Shown here piece by piece: positions 25,672-34,335 of a DNA stretch of 64,000 nucleotides (position 1 is the stretch's first letter; every line of letters begins with the position of its first letter). The notes under the pieces were generated by a model, which had not been told where the DNA came from, made no database searches, and was given only the letters and a program-made list of their open reading frames with translations. The position numbers were made by a program, and so were the translations under genes. The DNA comes from Spirosoma spitsbergense DSM 19989 (GTDB lineage: Bacteria > Bacteroidota > Bacteroidia > Cytophagales > Spirosomataceae), in contig NZ_KB893488.1 of NCBI RefSeq assembly GCF_000374085.1, positions 21,336-85,335 on the forward strand. The letters are read 5' to 3'.

Positions 25672-26769
25672 ATGCTCCTTTTAACCCTGTTTACTGCATT
25701 ATCCATTTCTTCCCCTGCCGATAGTGTTCCGAAAGCATTTAGTTTGTTGCCCTTACCCCTTATTTACTACACCCCCGAAACCCGATTCGCCTACGGGGTT
25801 GCCCCTACGTTTACATTTAGATTCAAGCGCGATATGACGGCCCTCCGTGCCGATTCCGCAGCTACCGTACGCCCCTCGCAGGTCACGCTTGGAGCTGCCT
25901 ATACGCAAAATAAACAGTTGCTGTTTTACATCCCTTTCCAGTTGTTCTACGACCGGGATAAATACTACATCAACGGCGAGGCAGGGTACTACAAATACAG
26001 TTATTTCTTTTTTGGCGTGGGCCAGCGGGAAGTACCCCGTGAGTTATACGCCGTCAATTTTCCGCGTATCCGGGTCAATGCGTTCCGTCAGATAGCGGCT
26101 TCGGTCATTCCGGTTGGAAAACTGTACGCCGGGGTGCGGTATCAATACGAAGATTATCAGGTAACCAGCGTAGATCCCGATGGGCTGCTGGCTACGGGTA
26201 CGGTACCGGGCGGGCTGGGCAGTAAGCTGGCCGGTGCAGGACTGGGCCTGTTTTACGATTCCCGGAACCAGATTTTCTTTCCCACCAGCGGCATGGTTGC
26301 CGATGTGGCGTTCCTGAATCAGAGCCGGGTATGGGGCAGCAACGTCCGGTTCGACCGGTACTCCGCCGACGTGTCGTCTTACCACGCGTTGAGCAGGCAC
26401 GCAATCTTAGCCCTCAATTATTTCGTAAGTTTTACAACGGGTGTCGCGCCGTTCAACGCCATGTCGTTGCTGGGCGGCACCAAACGAATGCGGGGCTATT
26501 ATGAAGGCCGGTTTCGGGATCAGAATGCAGCGCTGATACAAAGCGAAGTACGGTTTGATATTTATAAACGCCTGGGCGGTGTTGTTTTTGGTGGGGTAGG
26601 AATCTTGGGCGACGATGCATCGCTCCTGCGCCCTGCCGACCCGAAGGCTGCTTATGGTGCCGGGCTACGGTTCACCATCAATCGGCGGGACCATCTCAAC
26701 ATTCGGGTTGATTATGGATTTGGTCAGCAATCGAGTGGATTCTACCTCACCATCGGGGAAGCGTTTTAA
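25672..26769 (+). CDS. Outer-membrane beta-barrel protein of the BamA/TamA surface-antigen family, barrel only
   Basis: 365 residues: a short signal peptide (MLLLTLFTALSISSPADS) and a 16-strand-type barrel with alternating aromatic strands, ending in F as usual for outer-membrane insertion (YLTIGEAF). The segment GGTKRMRGYYEGRFRDQNAALIQSEVRF matches the RGY-type loop and following strand of Omp85 barrels (Bac_surface_Ag). No POTRA domain is present, so it is a small Omp85 relative of unknown role. The frame could begin at TTG 25627; ATG 25672 gives a better signal peptide. Confidence 0.75.
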   Translation: MLLLTLFTALSISSPADSVPKAFSLLPLPLIYYTPETRFAYGVAPTFTFRFKRDMTALRADSAATVRPSQVTLGAAYTQNKQLLFYIPFQLFYDRDKYYINGEAGYYKYSYFFFGVGQREVPRELYAVNFPRIRVNAFRQIAASVIPVGKLYAGVRYQYEDYQVTSVDPDGLLATGTVPGGLGSKLAGAGLGLFYDSRNQIFFPTSGMVADVAFLNQSRVWGSNVRFDRYSADVSSYHALSRHAILALNYFVSFTTGVAPFNAMSLLGGTKRMRGYYEGRFRDQNAALIQSEVRFDIYKRLGGVVFGGVGILGDDASLLRPADPKAAYGAGLRFTINRRDHLNIRVDYGFGQQSSGFYLTIGEAF

Positions 26770-26799
26770 ACAAAATCCCGCGCGAATCGCCTTTTGCTG

Positions 26800-26829
26800 T
26801 TGTTCAGGGCCAATAAATGTAGTAGTTTG
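26800..26829 (+). promoter_or_regulatory. Bacteroidota-type promoter upstream of the arsenosugar-like cluster
   Basis: TTG at 26800-26802, a 20-bp spacer and TAGTTTG at 26823-26829 fit the Bacteroidota -33/-7 pattern loosely (one base short of TAnnTTTG). It lies 20 bp before the glycosyltransferase start. Confidence 0.4.
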
Positions 26830-26849
26830 CCATTTATAATTAGTTACTA

Positions 26850-27542
26850 ATGACGTTTAGTGCCATCATCCCGACCCACAATGAAGCTAGTAATATCGGG
26901 CAGTTAGTGCATGATTTACGAGCCTATGGTGGGCCACAACTTATCGAAATTCTGGTTATCGATGCCGGCAGTACGGATGGCACCCCCAACGTAGCCCGGC
27001 AGGCGGGTGCCTGCGTGCATCAATCACCCAAACCGGGCCGGGCAGCCCAGATGAACTTCGGGGCCAGCGTTGCCACCGGGGAACTACTCTATTTCGTACA
27101 CGCTGATGTTCGGATTCACCCCGACTTCAACCAGGATATTGTACAAGCCGTACAATCGGGGTATGAATCGGGCTGCTACCGGTTTCGGTTCAACTCCCCC
27201 AAACCACTGCTGCGCTTCAACAGCTACGGAACCCGTTTTCCGGGGATTATGAGCCGGGGGGGCGACCAGACCCTGTTCATCACCCGTATCCTGTTCGACC
27301 GGCTGGAAGGCTTTAACGAACGCTACGTCATCATGGAAGATTTTGACATGATCGTGCGTATCCGGAAGGTTGCCCGCTTTGCCATCATCCCCAAAGATGT
27401 TCTCGTTTCGGCCCGGAAATATGATACCAATAGCTGGCTGCGGGTACAGGTAGCAAACCTAACCGCTTTCTCCCTCTTTTTCCTGAACGTATGCCCTACC
27501 CGGATTGCCCGTACTTATAAAGCGCTGCTCAACTATCGCTGA
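26850..27542 (+). CDS. TIGR04283-type glycosyltransferase (family 2), arsenosugar-cluster type
   Basis: 230 residues, GT-A fold: FSAIIPTHNEASNIGQLV start, EILVIDAGSTDGTPNVA, RAAQMNFGA and the metal-binding strand LLYFVHADVRI. These fit the short glycosyltransferases first named rSAM/selenodomain-associated transferase 2 and now tied to arsenosugar clusters. It should transfer a sugar from a nucleotide donor. The stop overlaps the start of the epimerase gene (TGATG), so the two are translationally coupled, and arsS lies in the same cluster. Confidence 0.8.
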   Translation: MTFSAIIPTHNEASNIGQLVHDLRAYGGPQLIEILVIDAGSTDGTPNVARQAGACVHQSPKPGRAAQMNFGASVATGELLYFVHADVRIHPDFNQDIVQAVQSGYESGCYRFRFNSPKPLLRFNSYGTRFPGIMSRGGDQTLFITRILFDRLEGFNERYVIMEDFDMIVRIRKVARFAIIPKDVLVSARKYDTNSWLRVQVANLTAFSLFFLNVCPTRIARTYKALLNYR

Positions 27543-28552
27543 TGAATAAAACAGTACTGGTCACTGGCGCCAATGGCTTTCTGGGTTCTCATCTGACACG
27601 CGAGCTGCTCAGTCGTAACTACCATGTCCGGGCGTTCGTGCGGCCGGGTAGCAACTGCCAGACGCTGGCCGGATTACCCATCACGTATTGCGAAGGAGAC
27701 ATCCGCGAGCCGGATTCGCTGGAACGGGCTATCGACGGTTGTGATGCCCTGATTCATGCAGCCGCGTTGGCACAGGTCAATCCGGCCCGCAGCCCGGCCA
27801 TCTGGGCCATGAATCTGGCGGGTACCGAAACCCTTATTGAGGTAGCTCACCGCAGCCGGGTAAACCGATTCGTGTATGTCGGTACGGCCAATGTGTTTGG
27901 CTTTGGCAGCCGGGAAAATCCCGGTACCGAAACCACTCCCTTTGCCGGGCAGGGCTACGGCTCGGACTACATCGACAGTAAACGGGCCGCTACCCAAAAA
28001 GTACAGCAGGCCGTGCGCGAACTGGGCTTACCGGCGGTATTGGTTCATCCTACCTTTATGCTGGGGCCGCTGGATGCCAAACCAACATCGGGACGGATGC
28101 TGATTGAACTATTCCGGGGTAAGGTCATCGGGTATCCAATGGGCGGTAAGAATTTTGTCCACGTTCAGGATGTGGCCGTCGCCACGGTCAATGCCCTGAC
28201 GCAGGGGCGAATTGGCGAGTCCTATATTCTGGGCAATCAGAACATGAGCTATCAGGAATCGTTTCAATTAATGGCCGGGCTACTCGGTGTTGCTCCGCCC
28301 CGATTGCCCATTCCGCCGGATTTGGCCCGATTGTACGGTTTTTTGTGCGATGCCTGGGCACGGTTAACCGGGCATCCGGGTCAGCTTAATTCGGCTATGA
28401 TTGCCGTTGCCAGCGACGGGCATTATTTCTCGTCCCAAAAAGCCATTCTGGAACTGGCCCTTCCGCAAACACCCATTGTCGAAGCAATCCGTGATGCCTT
28501 CGACTGGTTTAAAAAACATGACTATGTTACAACGAATGCCGGAAATAAATAA
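27542..28552 (+). CDS. NAD-dependent epimerase/dehydratase (extended SDR)
   Basis: 336 residues: Rossmann loop GANGFLGSHL at the N-terminus, CDALIHAAALAQV, FVYVGTANVFG, and the catalytic pair as YIDSKRAA (Tyr-x-x-x-Lys). The C-terminal half (FVHVQDVAVATVNAL, ESYILGNQNMSYQE) is typical of extended SDRs that modify sugar nucleotides or reduce sterol- and flavanone-like ketones. In this cluster a sugar-nucleotide role is plausible. It overlaps the glycosyltransferase stop by 1 bp, and the next SDR gene starts within its 3' end. Confidence 0.82.
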   Translation: MNKTVLVTGANGFLGSHLTRELLSRNYHVRAFVRPGSNCQTLAGLPITYCEGDIREPDSLERAIDGCDALIHAAALAQVNPARSPAIWAMNLAGTETLIEVAHRSRVNRFVYVGTANVFGFGSRENPGTETTPFAGQGYGSDYIDSKRAATQKVQQAVRELGLPAVLVHPTFMLGPLDAKPTSGRMLIELFRGKVIGYPMGGKNFVHVQDVAVATVNALTQGRIGESYILGNQNMSYQESFQLMAGLLGVAPPRLPIPPDLARLYGFLCDAWARLTGHPGQLNSAMIAVASDGHYFSSQKAILELALPQTPIVEAIRDAFDWFKKHDYVTTNAGNK

Positions 28553-29474
28553 ACCCTCAGTCCTGTTGATGCCGGACAAATCCGGGCAGGCAGTTTGCGA
28601 GACAGTTGAGTTAGATCCAGACGAAAAGCCAATCGGTATTCGCCGACCGGCCCAGGGCATACCCGGCCCTTTCGCCGGAAAAGTAGCCATCGTTACAGGT
28701 TCCGAATCAGGCATTGGTAAAGCAACCGCCCGCGCCCTGTGCGAAGCCGGGGCTTCCGTTATCCTCAACGGACGAACGGCCGAGCGGCTGACCCAAACCG
28801 AGCAGGAATTTCTGGCCGGGGAACTCCCGGTCGTAAGTTGCCTGGCCGATGTAACGGTCTATGCCGACTGCGAACGCCTGATCAGTACCGCCATCGACGC
28901 CTTTGGCCAACTGGATATTCTGATTACCAACGCCAGTATTTCCATGCGGGCATACTTCGCCGATATGCAGCCCGACGTGTTTCGGGAGGTGTTCGACAGT
29001 AATGTGTATGGCAGCGTTTACCCCCTCAAAGTGGCCCTGCCGCATCTGATCAAAACAAGGGGCAGCGTTACGTTTATTTCGTCCATTTCGGCCCTCAACG
29101 GGATGCCCAGCGGCTCGGCCTATTGCGCCGGGAAAGCCGCTCTGACCAATCTGGCGCACACGCTCCGGCTGGAACTGGACCACACGGGTATTCAGTTTGG
29201 CGTGGTCCACATTGGCTTTACCCAGAACGACCCCGAAAAGCGGGTTATGGATGCTGAAGGGCAACCGGTACCCATTGCTCACCGCCCACCCCGCTGGCAG
29301 AAAAGCCAGAAAGAGGTAGCAGCTATCATTCTCAAGCACATTCGCCGTCGGCAAAAACGAACGGTTATTTCGGCTTTAGGTTTGTTGATTGCGGTGGTGC
29401 ATACCTATTTTCCCCGCATTGGCGACTGGGTGGTACTAACCAGCATCCGGCGCATGCGTCATTTTTACGAATGA
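28536..29474 (+). CDS. Short-chain dehydrogenase (classical SDR)
   Basis: 312 residues from ATG 28536 (MPEINKPSV). A 45-residue leader precedes VAIVTGSESGIGKATA, the NAD(P) loop. NAS replaces the usual NNAG (ITNASIS), the catalytic serine is in VTFISSIS, and YCAGKAA gives Tyr and Lys. A C-terminal hydrophobic segment (VISALGLLIAVVHTYF) suggests membrane association, as in dehydrogenases of the DHRS7 type. Upstream ATGs at 28518 and 28524 are alternative starts. It is coupled to the epimerase gene and lies within the arsS cluster; substrate unknown. Confidence 0.78.
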   Translation: MPEINKPSVLLMPDKSGQAVCETVELDPDEKPIGIRRPAQGIPGPFAGKVAIVTGSESGIGKATARALCEAGASVILNGRTAERLTQTEQEFLAGELPVVSCLADVTVYADCERLISTAIDAFGQLDILITNASISMRAYFADMQPDVFREVFDSNVYGSVYPLKVALPHLIKTRGSVTFISSISALNGMPSGSAYCAGKAALTNLAHTLRLELDHTGIQFGVVHIGFTQNDPEKRVMDAEGQPVPIAHRPPRWQKSQKEVAAIILKHIRRRQKRTVISALGLLIAVVHTYFPRIGDWVVLTSIRRMRHFYE

Positions 29475-29639
29475 ACTCGTAGTCATCAGGTTGTCATTTC
29501 TGGTCAGTGGTACTCATTCATTGGCATTTGTGGTCGAGTGGAACGATGAATGACTACCCCTGACAACTTGATGACCACGAGTGACTTTCAATCTAAAAAC
29601 AGTCTATTTTCGTTTATATATCAAGATTCTTTCAAGCAA

Positions 29640-29972
29640 ATGGAAACGTATTACAATCCTGAAGACCTCAAAAAGTTCGGTAAAATCGGCGAGTTTCAAA
29701 AAGAACTGGCCGACAAGTTTTTCTCCTACTACGGTTCCGTTTTTGCCGAAGGTGCCCTGACAGCCCGCGAGAAATCGCTGATTGCCCTGGCCGTTTCGCA
29801 TACGGTACAATGCCCCTACTGCATCGACGCCTACACCAGCGACACGCTCGAAAAAGGCTGCTCGGAAGCGGAAATGATGGAAGCTGTTCACGTAGCAGCC
29901 GCCATTCGGGGAGGTGCCTCCCTGGTTCATGGCGTCCAGATGATGAACAAAGCAAAGAGCCTTTCCATGTAA
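29640..29972 (+). CDS. Arsenosugar biosynthesis-associated peroxidase-like protein (AhpD/CMD fold)
   Basis: 110 residues of the carboxymuconolactone-decarboxylase fold with the redox pair Cys58-x-x-Cys61 in QCPYCIDAYT and a downstream histidine (AVHVAAAIRGG). METYYNPEDLKKFGKIGEFQ is characteristic of the family found next to arsS, so I start at ATG 29640 rather than the in-frame GTG/ATG codons upstream. AhpD-like proteins reduce peroxides or disulfides; the role in arsenosugar formation is not established. arsS follows after a 122-bp gap filled by a large hairpin. Confidence 0.82.
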   Translation: METYYNPEDLKKFGKIGEFQKELADKFFSYYGSVFAEGALTAREKSLIALAVSHTVQCPYCIDAYTSDTLEKGCSEAEMMEAVHVAAAIRGGASLVHGVQMMNKAKSLSM

Positions 29973-29989
29973 GCAAAATCAATTTATGA

Positions 29990-30079
29990 TTTATAGTTTA
30001 TGGTATTCAGTTTACGGTGGCTGACGCAACCGTATTATTGGGCGTCAGCTACCGTAAACTGAATACCGTATACTGTAAA
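29990..30079 (+). repeat. 38-bp imperfect inverted repeat in the arsS leader
   Basis: Arms 29990-30027 and 30042-30079 pair around a 14-nt loop. The inner 26 bp differ at one place, where the plus-strand RNA still forms a G-U pair; the outer 12 bp have one mismatch and two G-U pairs. The hairpin ends 15 nt before the arsS start codon, so it could hinder translation, act as an attenuator, or protect the upstream message end. It could also be a mobile palindrome. Confidence 0.85.
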
Positions 30080-30094
30080 CCAGTTACCTACTCT

Positions 30095-31141
30095 ATGAAA
30101 TCACTTAAAGCCAGTGGCCACCAGTTAGCCAGTTCAGCGGTTCAATTGCAGTCGCTGCACGACGAGGTTGCCGATACCTTACAGCTCCCGCTTTTTCACG
30201 AAAAACTGCAGGATGCCGGACTCTTTCCATTATTACCCAACCAACCTGCTATCTTTCAGGTCAACGTGGGTAAGATGTGCAACCAGGTTTGCAAGCATTG
30301 CCACGTCGATGCCGGGCCAGACCGGAAGGAAATCATGACCCGCGAAACGATGCAGCAATGCCTCGATGCGCTGGCCAAAACAAGCATCGCTACGGTCGAC
30401 CTGACCGGTGGTGCCCCGGAAATGAATCCCGATTTCCGGTGGTTTGTGGAAGAAATCCGGAAGCTGGGTCGGCACGTTATTGTACGCTGCAACCTGACCA
30501 TCATTGTAGCGAATCCCAAATACAATGACCTGCCCGAGTTCTTCCGCCAGCATCGGGTGGAAGTGGTGAGTTCACTCCCCTTCTACAATGCCGACAAAAC
30601 GGACCGTCAACGCGGAAAAGGCGTTTTTAGTGACTCCATCAAGGCGCTGGGTATGCTCAATGCCGTTGGGTACGGCCAACCCGATTCGGACCTGAAACTA
30701 AATCTGGTGTACAACCCGAACGGGGCGTTCCTGCCCGGTTCGCAGGATAGTTTGACCCGTCAGTTCAAACGGGTACTGTTCGATGAGTTTGGTATTGTGT
30801 TCAACGACCTGTTCGCCATCACCAACATCCCCATCAGCCGGTACCTGGATTACCTGATTTCGTCGGGCAACTATGATGCCTATATGGAAAAGCTGGTGAA
30901 TGCCTTCAACCCCGTAGCGGCTATGGGCGTTATGTGCCGGGATACCATCTCGATTAGCTGGGACGGTTTCCTGTATGACTGCGACTTCAACCAGATGCTG
31001 GATTTGAAAGTGGCCAGTCCGGTACAGCACGTCCAGAACTTCGACGTAGACACGCTGAGTCAGCGCACAGTGGTCATCAACCAGCACTGCTACGGCTGCA
31101 CCGCCGGAGCCGGTTCGAGCTGTGGCGGTACTACCGCTTAG
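30095..31141 (+). CDS. arsS: Arsenosugar biosynthesis radical SAM enzyme ArsS
   Basis: 348 residues. The radical SAM cluster motif is Cys62-x3-Cys66-x2-Cys69 (MCNQVCKHCHVDAGP), followed by TGGAPEM for SAM binding. The C-terminal domain has the SPASM-like cysteines of this family (GVMCRD, LYDCDFNQM) and ends in HCYGCTAGAGSSCGG, the segment that is a selenocysteine site in some members; here it is Cys. ArsS makes 5-deoxyadenosyl-dimethylarsenic species on the way to arsenosugars. No arsM methyltransferase gene is in the window. ATG 30095 is the start; the frame further upstream crosses the hairpin. Confidence 0.9.
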   Translation: MKSLKASGHQLASSAVQLQSLHDEVADTLQLPLFHEKLQDAGLFPLLPNQPAIFQVNVGKMCNQVCKHCHVDAGPDRKEIMTRETMQQCLDALAKTSIATVDLTGGAPEMNPDFRWFVEEIRKLGRHVIVRCNLTIIVANPKYNDLPEFFRQHRVEVVSSLPFYNADKTDRQRGKGVFSDSIKALGMLNAVGYGQPDSDLKLNLVYNPNGAFLPGSQDSLTRQFKRVLFDEFGIVFNDLFAITNIPISRYLDYLISSGNYDAYMEKLVNAFNPVAAMGVMCRDTISISWDGFLYDCDFNQMLDLKVASPVQHVQNFDVDTLSQRTVVINQHCYGCTAGAGSSCGGTTA

Positions 31142-31176
31142 GCTAGCCTAAACTAACGGAGTAACAGTTTTTTTTC

Positions 31177-31233
31177 ACCAAAACGGTCTGGTATGTTGTC
31201 AGTTTCTGAGACAACATACCAGACCGTTTTGGT
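31177..31233 (+). terminator. Strong terminator-like hairpin after arsS
   Basis: A perfect 24-bp inverted repeat (31177-31200 and 31210-31233) with a 9-nt loop, starting 36 bp after the arsS stop. The left flank carries eight T residues, so it would be a good terminator in the minus direction; in the plus direction only TTGTTCT follows. Probably bidirectional. Confidence 0.7.
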
Positions 31234-31243
31234 TTGTTCTGTA

Positions 31244-31340
31244 CTACGAACTAGGCTCGCAGGCAAACTGAATAAGTTCAGCCAGATTATTGATAGCCAG
31301 TTTGTAGTAAATAGTTCCCCAGTGCAGCTTAGTTTGCCAG
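31244..31340 (-). pseudogene. Remnant of a NarL/LuxR-type response regulator C-terminus
   Basis: On the minus strand a frame ending TAG at 31244-31246 reads TKLHWGTIYYKLAINNLAEL, then IQFACEP. This parallels the recognition helix and tail of the intact regulator at 31807-32445 (KSHRKNIYRKLAITNLSELI). Only the last 30 or so residues remain and no start is present, so it is a decayed duplicate. Confidence 0.6.
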
Positions 31341-31459
31341 CAGGGAGGTTAGCCAGAATATATATACTTGATGTATTTTAACCTTCGGGCGGCTGGATGT
31401 CTATCCTTCTTTTAAAAAAACCCAGGTAAATAAGCTACGAAACTCCAGACCAGAGTTTC

Positions 31460-31702
31460 GTGGTAAAGGCATTATGTTGGACGTTCCTGTCCACCTGGAA
31501 AAGGTTTTTGGCCAAAATCAAAAGTACCTGTAAGGTATTTCAACCCTTCTTCACCACCAAGCCCACGAGACAGGGTACGGGGTTGAGTATATCGCTGAGT
31601 TACGACATCATCACCAAGGGACAAGGGACACAGGGTGAGATGTGGGTGGAGAGCCAGGAGGGGCAGGGAACCCAATTTATTATCAGCCTACCGATTCAGT
31701 AG
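31460..31702 (+). pseudogene. Remnant of a sensor histidine kinase ATPase domain
   Basis: The last 55 or so residues of this frame read VFQPFFTTKPTRQGTGLSISLSYDIITKG and then WVESQEGQGTQFIISLPI, the F/G2 boxes and end of a HATPase domain. The residues before VFQPF do not fit the family, and the N and G1 boxes and phospho-acceptor region are gone. It is a fragment, on the strand opposite the regulator remnant. Confidence 0.7.
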
Positions 31703-31806
31703 TAAATTCCAAAGTGAATAAGAAACCTAACTTTAGCCATTGAGTAGAAGCCTGCCGGGGCTTTTGATGTAGTATAAAGCGCCTAATCACTTGTGATTTA
31801 TTGTTC

Positions 31807-32445
31807 CTACAATCCGTATTCTATTGCAAAGTTGATTAGTTCTGAAAGATTAGTAATAGCCAGCTTACGATAAATATTCTTGCGGTGCGATTTCACCGTT
31901 TCGACTGCGATGAACAACTTATGGCCAATTTCTGGATTGCTCAGTCCCAGCCGAATTAGTTTGATGATTTTGATTTCAGTAGGTGTTAGTTTAAAGCGCA
32001 CCACGAAACTATCGTCAGCGTGGAGATCGATAGTGGGTGGGGTCGGAAAAATACGTTCGCCTGCAAGAACGCGCCGTATGGTATCGAGTATAGCGGGAAC
32101 GCGAACGTGTTTAAGCAGGTATGCAGCGGCTCCAGCATCGTAACATTCATTGATGAACCGTCGATAGGCGTACATCGTCAGCATGATCGTTTTAACCGAC
32201 GGGAATGTAGCTGATAACTGCCGGACGCACTCAATGCCATTGGGAGCAGGGAGGTTAATATCCAGCAACACGATGTCTGGGCTACATTCATGGACGGCAG
32301 GAAGTACATCGCTCCCCCGGAACACCTGCGCTACGACCGTTACTGAGGAGTCTGACTGGGTGAGTTGCAGGGCTAAACCATCACTGAAAAGAGCATGATC
32401 ATCGGCTAAGAGAATGCGAATCGGTTCAGGAAGGATGGGGATCAT
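31807..32445 (-). CDS. NarL/FixJ-family response regulator
   Basis: 212 residues: receiver domain about 10-125 with Asp15/Asp16 acidic pocket, phospho-acceptor Asp62 (IVLLDINLP) and a lysine in AYLLKHV, then a LuxR-type helix-turn-helix (about 150-212, LTPTEIKIIKLIRLGLSNPEIGHKLF and TVKSHRKNIYRKL). The start lies inside the sensor kinase gene (20-bp overlap), so the two are made together and form a cognate pair. Targets unknown; the palindromes at 34318 and 34568 are candidates. Confidence 0.92.
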   Translation of the reverse strand: MIPILPEPIRILLADDHALFSDGLALQLTQSDSSVTVVAQVFRGSDVLPAVHECSPDIVLLDINLPAPNGIECVRQLSATFPSVKTIMLTMYAYRRFINECYDAGAAAYLLKHVRVPAILDTIRRVLAGERIFPTPPTIDLHADDSFVVRFKLTPTEIKIIKLIRLGLSNPEIGHKLFIAVETVKSHRKNIYRKLAITNLSELINFAIEYGL

Positions 32446-34264
32446 ACGGAATTTCGAGCCGAATGGTTGTGCCTGCTACTGATGAGTCGATGGCCATCAG
32501 GCCCCTTAACCATTCGGTTCGTGAAGCTACACTATTCAGTCCAATTCCGTTCATTAATTCAGTGTTTTTATTCGTAAACCCTCGGCCATTATCTTCTACG
32601 ATAATACTCAACAGATCAGGATGATATACTAACTGAACAAGCGATTCAGTAGCCCCACTATGGCGTACCACGTTGTTCATTAATTCCAATACAGCACGAT
32701 ATAAAGTCAGTTCGGCCATTGGAGAAAGTGGCACGGTCTCGCCCGCGCTTATGAATAAAAACTTAATTCCTGATGACTCTGCTAACCGATGTGCCACTTC
32801 ACTTAACGCGCCAGCCAGACCAAGCGTTGCCAATTCGTCAGGCATGAGGTTATGTGACACCGCCCGTACGTCGGCAATAATCTGATCGAGGAAATTGTGT
32901 GCATCGGGGCTATCAGTGGGAAGTTTACCACGCAGGGCAATGAGCGAGGTACCGATGTCGTCGTGCAGATCCCTGGCAATACGTCGGCGTTCGATTTCCT
33001 GGGCGTTGAGGAGTTGTTCAACATACTGCTGTTTCATCGCACTAACAGCGGTTAACGATTCTTCTTTCTCCCGAATTAATTTAAACCCTACACCAATGCC
33101 CAACACGATGATCTGGACAAATGGAATAGCATAGCCCAACTTGTAAAATAGCCAACTTATATCAACAGAAAATAACACCGAAATGGAGAACCAGCTAATG
33201 CTTATTAGCAGTGGTAAAAAACTGATTAAATACACCAGCGCTTCGTACTTCCGACGAGTTAGGCCAAAAATAACAAGGCATACTATCAGCAATTCGATAA
33301 CCAGGCCAACGCCTGATATAATGGATGAGTTTGTATAACTGAAGGGCCAGATTAAAGTATAAATCGCTGCCGAGAGTGATAATAAGGAAATAATTTTTAT
33401 GCCAGTAAGCCATTTGCGCTTTAATAGACTACGAAGCTGCAAAAACTCAGTTGTGAAGTTTAATTGCGCAAATCCGGCTATGCCAAACATAACTAAATGC
33501 GTATTCTCATCTAACAAGGGAATATTTGGCACATAGTGGTTCCAAATACCTATTAGGCTCATAAAAGCAATGCCATAGGTTAAGGTGTACAGCGCATAAT
33601 AGAACAATAGGTTTTTTTTAGTGGCCAGAAACAGGGTTAAACTGGTTAAAAATGCAATGAGCCAAATACCCATACCCAGCGAGATCAGCAGATCGAACGA
33701 AAACCCGTTTGTTATAAATTCATGCTGGCTGAATAGCGTGATGGGTAACAGTAACACACTCTTCTTCCGGATTGCCCTGCAATAGAGCGTCAGAGTCTGA
33801 TTTGGCTTTATGGTAACCGGAAAGGCAAACATACGGTGAGCAATAGGCCGATTAACAATCGGTGTCTTACGGTTAATTTGTTCCTTCCTATAGAGTAGTT
33901 GCCGCTGTTCATCAACGACGAAGAATGAAAGATCGTCGATATAGGCAAAGTCAACCCCAAATACTAACGATTTTTCATGGCTTGTTTCATTTCGGATGTT
34001 GCATCGAATCCAATGGGGCCAGGGGGAAAATCCCACATTAAGTATCTCATTATCAATCAAGCGAAATGCATTGTGATTAGCAGTGCCTGCTAAAAGAGTC
34101 TCAATCGTTACGATTTGGGAGGTATCACTAAAACAGGCTGTGTATCCAAAGAGCGAATTTTTTGTAAAATGGTCATCTATCCGCAATACGTTCAGCGTAG
34201 GCTGTGCCATAGCGGTATAGCTACCCCATAAAAACATAAACCACAGGCAAGTACGTAGCAGCAT
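32426..34264 (-). CDS. 7TMR-DISM sensor histidine kinase (HisKA_3 type)
   Basis: 612 residues: signal peptide, a periplasmic jelly-roll sensor of the 7TMR-DISMED2 type (about 25-175), seven membrane helices (about 185-400), then a cytoplasmic HisKA_3 dimerisation helix with His434 in RRRIARDLHDDIG and a HATPase domain (ELMNNVVRHSG N box, VEDNGRGF G1 box, NGIGLNSVASR). The sensor domain class is thought to bind carbohydrate or similar ligands. It lies upstream of its regulator gene, and a promoter and an 18-bp palindrome lie just upstream. Confidence 0.93.
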   Translation of the reverse strand: MLLRTCLWFMFLWGSYTAMAQPTLNVLRIDDHFTKNSLFGYTACFSDTSQIVTIETLLAGTANHNAFRLIDNEILNVGFSPWPHWIRCNIRNETSHEKSLVFGVDFAYIDDLSFFVVDEQRQLLYRKEQINRKTPIVNRPIAHRMFAFPVTIKPNQTLTLYCRAIRKKSVLLLPITLFSQHEFITNGFSFDLLISLGMGIWLIAFLTSLTLFLATKKNLLFYYALYTLTYGIAFMSLIGIWNHYVPNIPLLDENTHLVMFGIAGFAQLNFTTEFLQLRSLLKRKWLTGIKIISLLSLSAAIYTLIWPFSYTNSSIISGVGLVIELLIVCLVIFGLTRRKYEALVYLISFLPLLISISWFSISVLFSVDISWLFYKLGYAIPFVQIIVLGIGVGFKLIREKEESLTAVSAMKQQYVEQLLNAQEIERRRIARDLHDDIGTSLIALRGKLPTDSPDAHNFLDQIIADVRAVSHNLMPDELATLGLAGALSEVAHRLAESSGIKFLFISAGETVPLSPMAELTLYRAVLELMNNVVRHSGATESLVQLVYHPDLLSIIVEDNGRGFTNKNTELMNGIGLNSVASRTEWLRGLMAIDSSVAGTTIRLEIPYDPHPS

Positions 34265-34287
34265 GATCGCGAAACAGAAATCCCCCG

Positions 34288-34314
34288 CAAATTAAAAGTG
34301 GTTGACCGATACAA
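34288..34314 (-). promoter_or_regulatory. Candidate promoter of the sensor kinase operon
   Basis: On the minus strand, TTG (34312-34314), a 17-bp spacer and TAATTTG (34288-34294) resemble the Bacteroidota -33/-7 elements and end 23 bp before the kinase start. Confidence 0.4.
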
Positions 34315-34317
34315 AAA

Positions 34318-34335
34318 ATCCCCCAATTGGGGGAT
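34318..34335. promoter_or_regulatory. 18-bp perfect palindrome, candidate operator
   Basis: ATCCCCCAATTGGGGGAT lies 3 bp upstream of the candidate -33 box of the sensor kinase gene, a typical place for an activator or repressor site. Binding protein unknown; the adjacent NarL-type regulator is one candidate. Confidence 0.5.
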
